Positions 1-5,451 of a DNA stretch of 7,425 nt are shown one piece after another. The DNA is from Methanospirillum hungatei. GTDB taxonomy: Archaea > Halobacteriota > Methanomicrobia > Methanomicrobiales > Methanospirillaceae. Each line of letters begins with the position of its first letter. The stretch's first letter is position 1. Made by a program: the position numbers and the translations under genes. The notes under the pieces are model-generated. The model saw only the letters and a program-made list of their open reading frames with translations. It did not search any database and was not told the DNA's origin. The DNA is taken from positions 1 to 7,425 of the forward strand of contig QKDV01000067.1 of assembly GCA_003251955.1 (NCBI GenBank), written 5' to 3'.

Positions 1-1850
1 GGTTCAACTGAAGAATGGTTTTTATCAGGATTTACCGCTCCCACGGATATCGCTTCTGGAACAGCCTGTTGACCAAACATAGAATCTTCAGGAGTACAGG
101 GATCCATTGAGACCTGACTTCCTCCAATTGGTAGCACATACAGTTCGATCGTCCGGTTCTCTCCTCCCGCCTGAACTACTCTGGCATAGTAATCTTTTGA
201 AAGGTCATTCTCGTTTACAAACCGACAGTACTCCATCGGGTCATCATCCCCGTCCTGGATCTTCACACTTCTGCCAATCTCCCTCATCTCATCGTTGTAG
301 AGGAAGAGATCATAATTATTTGAAGATTCGGAGAATTGATCATCCCACTGGAGAATGACGTGACCTGCCGAATGAGGAGGAGCAGTAAACTTCAGATCCT
401 TCGAGCCGTTTGACCCCTGAAAATCATGCCAGAGATATCCCTTGTCCAGATATCCGTTGAATGGTGCCTGGTAATGTTCTTGGGCAAAGTTTCCTGCAGA
501 TGTGATGTACAATATATCATAGGAGAGAATCCGGTCCCTGATATTGCGGGCAATGTACCCATCTTCAAAGAAGGGTTCAACATAGGTGATATCATCACAG
601 ATGATCCTACACCCGTCACTGATCAGATGATCCATCGCCTGTACAAACTCGATCTGGCTTGAGCCGCGATCCGAAAAGTAGAGTTCTGCATCAGGGGCAA
701 TATCATGTACGACCTGAAGCATCGCGGTTCCCTCATCACCACCAATATAGTTACTGAGTACATGAATGGTAGAAGGGAGCTCTCCAGCCGCAACAATTGT
801 ATCAAGACTGGTTACACCATCAGAGATAATACCAACTTTCACTCCCTTTCCTGAAAGATTTGTTGAGTTACGGAGTTCACAGGTATGGAGAATATCATCT
901 CCTTCGGTCGTAACGCATGATGTAAAAGCAGGAAGTTGAGACATGACAGATAGGACTGCAGACTCTCTAGCAAACAGGGAAAGATTCTGAAGAGACAGCC
1001 AGCCTGATATTCTGCCATATTGGTTGTCTGTCTCCGCATTGCTGAAAAACGATTGTATCGGTGCTACAGATGCTCCTGGACTTACACGGGCTGTTACCAT
1101 TATCTCACTCAGATTATCTTTTGAACTTCTGAGTTCACCGGTTGCACGCATCAGTTCTGCCGCATTGCCTGATGTCTGGCCCGGAGAGAGATAGTGATCA
1201 TCAAGGAGTTGAACCAGATCAGTTGATAGTTTTCCTTTCCATACTGAATCAGATACTACAGTATTCATACCACTTCCAGTTGGATCATTCAAATCAGAAT
1301 TACAGTCAGGAGATATTGCAGATAAGTTTCCAGGAGACAGGTTTGCGGATAGTATAGTCCCGGAACCAGCGGGTGGAAGGACGGTATGTATGTCCCTGAC
1401 CTCAGGGAGGGAGGAAAGATTTGAGATCTGATCCGTTCTTACCCATCCGGTAATCAGGCCAAAGCCCGGATCTGATCTTGATTCATTCAGATACCGGGCG
1501 ACATTGTTGAGAGTGCTATCCTGAATAAGGGTGAGTGTGACATGAACTTCAGAACGATTCAGTGAATCAAACCGGAGCTGGCCTAAAAGTTCCATCTCGC
1601 GGGTAAGGCTTGCAGCGGTCTTCCCTGATGGAGACACCGAGGGATCTATCAGTTGGAGCAGGTCACTTGATAATTTGCTTCTCCAGGTGAGAGAAACGGG
1701 CTGAACAGTACCATCAGAACTGTTAGAGGATATATCTGGAATCTCTCTTGAGGTGTAGTTATCATCTCCATACACCTGAAACGGAAAAACGGATGCTAAT
1801 AGTATGAAAGAGAAGATCAGCAGAGATCCGGATGTATAAGATCGCATCAT
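1..1850 (-). CDS. Secreted subtilisin/sedolisin-like serine protease, 3' end outside the window
   Basis: The minus strand is open without interruption from ATG at 1850 to the window edge (616 codons plus two bases). Residues 1-28 form a signal peptide with a hydrophobic core (LLIFSFILLASVF) and likely cleavage near VYG, so the product is exported. Residues 53-160 and 200-309 are two related copies of an N-terminal module, probably a pro-region. The catalytic domain starts near residue 334: GVKVGIISDG carries the catalytic Asp (D344), DEGTAMLQVVHDIAPDAEL aligns with the subtilisin His motif but has Glu (E373) at the His position, and ITSAGN gives the oxyanion-hole Asn (N454). A beta-rich insert (about 465-590) precedes AVPEAISVGAV, the strand that normally leads to the catalytic Ser, which lies outside the window. 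Many NxS/T sites fit an S-layer-side protein. Start: MM doublet followed by the signal peptide, with a weak GGTGG upstream. It resembles the S8/S53-like group in which Glu replaces His; activity and substrate are unknown. Confidence 0.88.
   Translation of the reverse strand, partial: MMRSYTSGSLLIFSFILLASVFPFQVYGDDNYTSREIPDISSNSSDGTVQPVSLTWRSKLSSDLLQLIDPSVSPSGKTAASLTREMELLGQLRFDSLNRSEVHVTLTLIQDSTLNNVARYLNESRSDPGFGLITGWVRTDQISNLSSLPEVRDIHTVLPPAGSGTILSANLSPGNLSAISPDCNSDLNDPTGSGMNTVVSDSVWKGKLSTDLVQLLDDHYLSPGQTSGNAAELMRATGELRSSKDNLSEIMVTARVSPGASVAPIQSFFSNAETDNQYGRISGWLSLQNLSLFARESAVLSVMSQLPAFTSCVTTEGDDILHTCELRNSTNLSGKGVKVGIISDGVTSLDTIVAAGELPSTIHVLSNYIGGDEGTAMLQVVHDIAPDAELYFSDRGSSQIEFVQAMDHLISDGCRIICDDITYVEPFFEDGYIARNIRDRILSYDILYITSAGNFAQEHYQAPFNGYLDKGYLWHDFQGSNGSKDLKFTAPPHSAGHVILQWDDQFSESSNNYDLFLYNDEMREIGRSVKIQDGDDDPMEYCRFVNENDLSKDYYARVVQAGGENRTIELYVLPIGGSQVSMDPCTPEDSMFGQQAVPEAISVGAVNPDKNHSSVE
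924..1253 (-). repeat. Pro-region module, copy 2 (residues 200-309)
   Basis: The second copy opens with VWKGKLSTDLVQLLDD, then LSPGQTSGNA, a strand (EIMVTARVSP), and RISGWLSLQNLS before AVLSVMSQLPAF. Shared landmarks with copy 1 are W-x-x-KLS-[ST]-DL-x-QL-x-D, the SPxxxT turn, and an I-[TS]-GW strand about 75 residues later. It sits directly before the catalytic domain, where an autoinhibitory propeptide would be. Confidence 0.6.
1371..1694 (-). repeat. Pro-region module, copy 1 (residues 53-160)
   Basis: This is the first of two related protein modules in the protease N-terminus. It opens with WRSKLSSDLLQLID, passes through an SPSGKTA turn and a beta strand (EVHVTLTLI), and ends with the LITGWV and LPEVRDIHTV strands. 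The alternation of strands and helix resembles protease propeptide/inhibitor folds, but that assignment is inferred from its position. Confidence 0.6.
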
Positions 1851-1873
1851 CTGTTCGGCCCCACCAGGAGAGT

Positions 1874-1889
1874 GGTTCTACAAAGAACC
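1874..1889. promoter_or_regulatory. 16-bp palindrome in the divergent promoter region
   Basis: GGTTCT-ACAA-AGAACC is a perfect 6-bp inverted repeat around a 4-nt centre. It lies between the protease start (1850) and a possible minus-strand TATA element (CATATG, 1895-1900), about where a repressor would block initiation. The operator role is inferred; in RNA it could also form a short hairpin in the protease leader. Confidence 0.35.
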
Positions 1890-1894
1890 TGTAC

Positions 1895-1900
1895 CATATG
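1895..1900 (-). promoter_or_regulatory. Possible TATA element for the protease gene
   Basis: On the minus strand TCATATGG lies about 47 nt upstream of the protease ATG. It would place the transcript start near 1871 and give a leader of about 20 nt containing the weak GGTGG ribosome-binding match. The match to a TATA consensus is poor. Confidence 0.25.
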
Positions 1901-1929
1901 AGATAGTCAGGAAAGGATATCAAGAAGAC

Positions 1930-1938
1930 TTATTTATC
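1930..1938 (+). promoter_or_regulatory. TATA box, leaderless promoter of the AIR synthase-related gene
   Basis: TTATTTATC is centred about 27 nt upstream of the ATG at 1961. Archaeal transcription starts roughly 25-27 nt downstream of the TATA centre, so the mRNA should begin at or within a base or two of the start codon. No Shine-Dalgarno sequence lies in front of the ATG, which agrees with leaderless translation. Confidence 0.6.
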
Positions 1939-1960
1939 GCCAGTATGCGAATCTGGTTGC

Positions 1961-3289
1961 ATGGATGTTGAAGGCTATGTCCGGCGAAATATGAAATCCG
2001 GCCGGACAGAGGCTGAAATAGTCAGGGATCTCTCATCAAGGATTCGCGAGATAAAATCAGTATCACATGAATATGCAGAGCAGTTTGCGAATGCAGTTAT
2101 TACTGAAGTAAAAAATACCAGCAATCTAACCACCGATCTTCTCACATGTACCCAGGCAGATGTGGCGATGGGGGAGTTCGGTGTAGGCTCACGAGGGACC
2201 GGAGATTTTTACGCACACAGAAAGATTGCTGATATTATCGGAAAGACCGGGGCAAACGTCGGAGTCGATGAGATGGATGATGCCGGAGTTGTGGAGGCAG
2301 AAGGACGATATATCATTTGTACCGTCGACGGGATGCACTCACGGCTCAGTGACTTCCCGTTTCTTGCCGGATTTCATGTAACCAGGGCAACACTTCGCGA
2401 CTGCTATGTTATGGGTGCAAGACCGGTGATGTTATTTTCAGACATCCATGTGGCTGATGACGGGGATGTCTCAAAGATATTTGACTACACCGCCGGTATA
2501 ACAACAGTGGGAGAAATAATGCAGGTCCCGCTCGTGTCAGGATCGACCCTTCGTATTGGAGGTGACATGGTAATTGGAGAACGCCTCACCGGATGTGTGG
2601 GGTGTGTAGGAGTTGCCAATCATGTCACTGCCAGAAGAGAGGCAAGAGCGGGTGACATCCTGTTGATGACTGAAGGAGCAGGAGGGGGAACCATTGCAAC
2701 AACCGCTCTTTATTATGGATATCCAGACATCGTTGATAGGACAATCAACCTCCAATTCCTAAAAGGCGCCGATGCCCTGCTTAAAAGTGAAGTACTTCAA
2801 CAGATTCACGCTATGACCGATGTGACAAATGGAGGACTTAGGGGGGATATCTTTGAGATGGCAGAGACAGCGGGATGTAGGTTTATCGTCGAAGAAGAGC
2901 AGGTCCTGGGACTTGTCGATCCGGTTGTCAGAACAATGCTAGAAGAACTTGAGATTGATCCCCTTGGTGTCTCTCTTGATGCAATGCTCGTGGTCGCCCC
3001 TGAAGAAATTGTTCATGAAGTGAAGTGTGTACTTGAGGGAGTTGGCGTCAAGACAGCAGAAATTGGACGTGTAGAAAGTGGTAGAGCTGAACCAGTACTG
3101 ATCAGGGATGGAAAAGAGACAGAGTTCAGGCCACGGTTCAGAGAGGCAGCATACACACCTCTAAAAAAACTGGTCGATAAAGAAAGCCGGGACTTTGAGG
3201 AAATGCGTGCAGGTATTGACAGGGCAGCATCTGCAGCACTGGCAAAGAAAGCAAGGATGATCGAACGGATTGGAAGACTCAAGTTGTAA
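1961..3289 (+). CDS. AIR synthase-related protein (PurM/HypE/SelD superfamily), archaeal HypE-like family
   Basis: A 442-residue protein of the fold shared by PurM, ThiL, SelD and HypE, which use ATP to activate small substrates. Residues 1-60 are a helical N-terminal extension absent from short family members. The AIRS N-terminal domain follows: GEFGVGSRGTGDF (71-83), DDAGVV (106-111, the Mg-ATP aspartates), VDGMHSRLSDF (122-132), MGARPV (151-156), and SGSTLRIGGDM (193-203). The C-terminal domain starts near GDILLMTEGAGGGT (231-244) and includes MTDVTNGGLRGDIFEMA (285-301), a hallmark of the superfamily. The protein ends in a basic helix (KKARMIERIGRLKL) and lacks the C-terminal Cys with which HypE makes thiocyanate, so classic HypE chemistry is unlikely. 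It resembles archaeal proteins annotated as 'AIR synthase-related' or 'hydrogenase maturation factor'. The shorter methanogenesis marker protein 2 is a related alternative. The substrate is unknown. It is transcribed alone from a leaderless promoter. Confidence 0.85.
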   Translation: MDVEGYVRRNMKSGRTEAEIVRDLSSRIREIKSVSHEYAEQFANAVITEVKNTSNLTTDLLTCTQADVAMGEFGVGSRGTGDFYAHRKIADIIGKTGANVGVDEMDDAGVVEAEGRYIICTVDGMHSRLSDFPFLAGFHVTRATLRDCYVMGARPVMLFSDIHVADDGDVSKIFDYTAGITTVGEIMQVPLVSGSTLRIGGDMVIGERLTGCVGCVGVANHVTARREARAGDILLMTEGAGGGTIATTALYYGYPDIVDRTINLQFLKGADALLKSEVLQQIHAMTDVTNGGLRGDIFEMAETAGCRFIVEEEQVLGLVDPVVRTMLEELEIDPLGVSLDAMLVVAPEEIVHEVKCVLEGVGVKTAEIGRVESGRAEPVLIRDGKETEFRPRFREAAYTPLKKLVDKESRDFEEMRAGIDRAASAALAKKARMIERIGRLKL

Positions 3290-3319
3290 ATTACTCATAA
3301 ATAGATCATTTTCACCATC

Positions 3320-3329
3320 TTTTATTTTT
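3320..3329 (+). terminator. Oligo-T terminator after the AIR synthase-related gene
   Basis: TTTTATTTTT begins about 30 nt after the TAA at 3287-3289, with another TTTT at 3309-3312 and no hairpin. T-rich tracts of this kind end transcription by archaeal RNA polymerase. Confidence 0.5.
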
Positions 3330-3351
3330 GATTACAGCCTCCAACAGAGGA

Positions 3352-3362
3352 TAATTATTTAA
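3352..3362 (+). promoter_or_regulatory. TATA box of the small His-rich gene
   Basis: TAATTATTTAA is centred about 28 nt before the ATG at 3385, the same arrangement as at 1930-1938. It predicts a transcript start near 3383 and a leaderless mRNA. It is one of the best TATA matches in the window and is the main reason to believe the small ORF downstream. Confidence 0.55.
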
Positions 3363-3384
3363 GAGATTAACACCATTCGGAGTT

Positions 3385-3669
3385 ATGTCTCCAAGACACA
3401 TGTTTTTAGTCAGGAAACAGGGGACCTCCTCCAGTGTAAGAGGAAGCAGGGACAGGACCAGGTATCTTGAGGATCATAAGCATCACCCAATGGAAGGCCC
3501 AATACCCCATCCGTCACACCATTCATGGCCTAAGGGACCACTTGGCCAAAGACATACCCCGCACTCTCATGTTCATGAGGAACAACTCGGACCACATACC
3601 AATCAACCAGGACCTATAAGATTCTCAAAAATGATAACAAGAACCGGCTCCAAGAGCAGAAAACAGTAA
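3385..3669 (+). CDS. Small histidine/proline-rich basic protein, function unknown
   Basis: A 94-residue ORF with no recognisable domain. It is bracketed by a TATA box at leaderless distance and a hairpin/T7 terminator two bases past its stop, the layout of a single-gene transcription unit. The ends are basic (MSPRHMFLVRKQG; TRTGSKSRKQ). The centre, about residues 31-72, is crowded with His and Pro, for example HKHHP, PHPSHHSWP, HTPHSHVH and GPH. I count 12 His and 11 Pro in the protein, and no Cys. There is no signal peptide or membrane segment, so it is predicted to be cytoplasmic. His-rich, Cys-free tails are typical of proteins that bind Ni, Zn or Cu (as in HypB, UreE or SlyD), so metal binding is a reasonable guess, but composition alone does not prove it. 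Arg codons are almost all AGA/AGG, as expected for a methanogen gene. It could instead be a non-coding transcript with a chance ORF. Confidence 0.55.
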   Translation: MSPRHMFLVRKQGTSSSVRGSRDRTRYLEDHKHHPMEGPIPHPSHHSWPKGPLGQRHTPHSHVHEEQLGPHTNQPGPIRFSKMITRTGSKSRKQ

Positions 3670-3670
3670 C

Positions 3671-3696
3671 ATCCCGATTAGAATTGGGATTTTTTT
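3671..3696 (+). terminator. Hairpin plus T7 terminator after the His-rich gene
   Basis: ATCCCGAT (3671-3678) pairs with ATTGGGAT (3683-3690), with one G-T wobble around a TAGA loop, and runs directly into seven T (3690-3696). This bacterial-style intrinsic terminator points rightward only; the opposite strand has no T-tract after the stem. It starts immediately after the TAA of the small ORF. Confidence 0.75.
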
Positions 3697-3731
3697 GAGA
3701 AGGATTTCTAAAACATTTAGCAGAGTTCTAG

Positions 3732-3757
3732 TGACTGATTTCCATTACCATCAGTCA
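3732..3757 (-). other. Inverted repeat spanning the stop codon of the TPR gene
   Basis: TGACTGAT (3732-3739) and ATCAGTCA (3750-3757) are a perfect 8-bp inverted repeat with a 10-nt loop. The TPR gene stop codon (3751-3753) is inside one arm. No strong T-tract follows on the minus strand (only TTTT at 3710-3713), so it may stabilise the 3' end of the mRNA or assist termination. Confidence 0.4.
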
Positions 3758-5352
3758 TGAACAAGTCTGCTCTTGATCTTTTTGGTTACGCTCGGATCAA
3801 GACGTCGTGCCTTACTCATTGTCTGGAAAGCTTCCTGTTTCATACCGAGTTCATCCATAACATGAGCTTTCCATACAAGTGCTTTTACAAATTCAGGACG
3901 AAGTGCCAGTGCCTGATCAAAACTTGTTAGTGCCTCCCTGAGCCTGACAAGTACGGTATAGATCTGGCCAAGATGATACCAGGCATCCGCGGTATCGGCA
4001 CTTTCACCATATACTGATATTGCCAGTTGGAAGGATTTGATTGCTTCAGAATTTTGATGCAGTGATTGCAAGGCCTTCCCCTTGTTCAGGATAGCACGAT
4101 ATTCGCGTGGATTTTTTGATATAACCCGATCATAACACTGGATAGCTTCCTCAAACTTGCCTGCCCGGTGGAGTAGTACACCCTTGTTATACCATGCTTT
4201 AAGATCTTCAGGATTTTCTTCCGTAACATGTGCATAAAACTGGAGAAGGTCCCCATACCTTTTTAATTTCCGAAGGGCCTGAACACGATATGAGGTAACC
4301 TGATCATCGTTAGGATTCAAAAGTTGAGCACGATCAAACCGCTTTAATGCATCCTGATATTTATCAAGCCCCATATAGCCAAGGCCCATTAGAGTCCACC
4401 CGGCACTCTGCAATGGTTCATGACTGGTCATTTCATGTGCTGATTTTAGGGCATCTTCATACAAACCCTGTTTGATATACCCCATAGTTCGGACATAGAG
4501 ACCTATGTGATTATGGGGAGAAAGCGATAGAAGCCGTCTTGCTGATGTGACAGCCTCGGAGTAGCGTCCTTCGCTTAAAAGAGCACGTGACTTCATCTCC
4601 CATGCAGGAACATGGTGTTCTCGCAGTTCAAGGAGTTGATCAAGTAGGGATATGGCATCAATATACCTTCGTGTTTTAATTCTACAGTATGCCATCAGGA
4701 GAAGGGCACGAATATTCTTTCGATTACTATTGAAAAGGATCTCTAGATCATCAAACGCGTCGTTATATTTCTGCAGATACACTTTACAAAGACCGGACAA
4801 AAACCGCGAACGTGTATGGGCAGGATTTTCTTTCAAAACATCAGTCAACAGAATGAGAGAAGCTGCATATTTCCCATCCCTATAGCGGAGGTATGCCTGA
4901 TAGTAATGTGCTGTACTGCTGGTTTTCTCATACGTTACTGCACGCTGCAGACTGTGTTCTGATTCATCTCCCTGATTAAGGTATAACTCGACAATTCCTT
5001 TGTATAACCAGGCTGTACCGTCGTCATCATTCTGATTCAGACTCATCTTGATGAAGGGCAATGCCTTTTCCCATTCATGCTCGAGGATGAGTTGTCTGGC
5101 AGTTGTAAGATATGGATTTACTTCCGGTACCGGCTTTGCTTCTCCCTCTGATGGTTCAAGAAATCCCGCAAGTTCTTCAGGAATTGTATTCGAAATGAAG
5201 CGGGTATCTGTCTCTTCAAGTTCACCGGGTATCTCGTGATCAATAGATATAGGTTCAAACAGACGTTTCTCTTCTTCTTTTACTACCTCTACCGGTTCAT
5301 CCTGAGGAGGAAGCACACCCATATACTGGTAACTAATGACTTCAGGAGACAA
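3751..5352 (-). CDS. Tetratricopeptide-repeat (TPR) protein
   Basis: A 533-residue protein built almost wholly of TPRs. About 13 consecutive 34-residue units run from residue 80 to 523. Clear examples are AWYNKGVLLHRAGKFEEAI (386-404), AWYHLGQIYTVLVRLREAL (457-475) and AGWTLMGLGYMGLDKYQDAL (317-336), with the usual W/Y-G-Y-A-P pattern. Residues 12-79 are acidic, Pro/Glu-rich and probably disordered. There is no signal peptide, lipobox or membrane span, so it is predicted to be a cytoplasmic solenoid scaffold for protein-protein contacts; the partner is not evident. The longest frame opens at TTG (5352) just after an in-frame TAG. An ATG eleven codons in (5320-5322) is an equally plausible start, and neither has a good Shine-Dalgarno sequence. 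TPR proteins of this kind are abundant in Methanomicrobiales. The neighbours are convergent or divergent, so the context gives no operon partner. Confidence 0.9.
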   Translation of the reverse strand: MSPEVISYQYMGVLPPQDEPVEVVKEEEKRLFEPISIDHEIPGELEETDTRFISNTIPEELAGFLEPSEGEAKPVPEVNPYLTTARQLILEHEWEKALPFIKMSLNQNDDDGTAWLYKGIVELYLNQGDESEHSLQRAVTYEKTSSTAHYYQAYLRYRDGKYAASLILLTDVLKENPAHTRSRFLSGLCKVYLQKYNDAFDDLEILFNSNRKNIRALLLMAYCRIKTRRYIDAISLLDQLLELREHHVPAWEMKSRALLSEGRYSEAVTSARRLLSLSPHNHIGLYVRTMGYIKQGLYEDALKSAHEMTSHEPLQSAGWTLMGLGYMGLDKYQDALKRFDRAQLLNPNDDQVTSYRVQALRKLKRYGDLLQFYAHVTEENPEDLKAWYNKGVLLHRAGKFEEAIQCYDRVISKNPREYRAILNKGKALQSLHQNSEAIKSFQLAISVYGESADTADAWYHLGQIYTVLVRLREALTSFDQALALRPEFVKALVWKAHVMDELGMKQEAFQTMSKARRLDPSVTKKIKSRLVHD

Positions 5353-5370
5353 TAACTATTCGATTGAAAT

Positions 5371-5379
5371 GAATAATTG
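5371..5379 (-). promoter_or_regulatory. Possible TATA element of the TPR gene
   Basis: On the minus strand CAATTATTC is centred about 23-27 nt ahead of the TTG at 5352. That predicts a start of transcription close to the TTG codon and about 28 nt ahead of the alternative ATG at 5322. The spacing allows a leaderless TTG start or a short-leader ATG start. Confidence 0.35.
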
Positions 5380-5411
5380 AGAACAGTGAACTGGAGGAAT
5401 AGGAGAAAATG

Positions 5412-5426
5412 AATATAACCTTTATG
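5412..5426 (+). promoter_or_regulatory. TATA region of the HerA-like ATPase gene
   Basis: Two AT-rich elements overlap here: AATATAA (5412-5418) and TTTATG (5421-5426). They place the transcript start between about 5441 and 5450, leaving 2-11 nt before the ATG at 5452, so the mRNA is leaderless or nearly so. No Shine-Dalgarno sequence lies in that short leader. Confidence 0.5.
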
Positions 5427-5451
5427 CAGTTTTCATGCTGATAAATCTGCT

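Noticed and set aside
107..1357. Short ORFs on both strands within 107-1357
   Set aside because: They lie in other frames of the continuous 616-codon protease reading frame and have no ribosome-binding site or recognisable sequence.
2537..3282. Minus-strand ORFs of 72 and 89 codons
   Set aside because: They are antisense to the intact AIR synthase-related gene, whose motifs are conserved across this stretch.
3751..5352. Periodic similarity that could suggest a DNA tandem repeat
   Set aside because: The 34-residue periodicity is protein-level TPR degeneracy; the DNA copies are too diverged to be a tandem DNA repeat.
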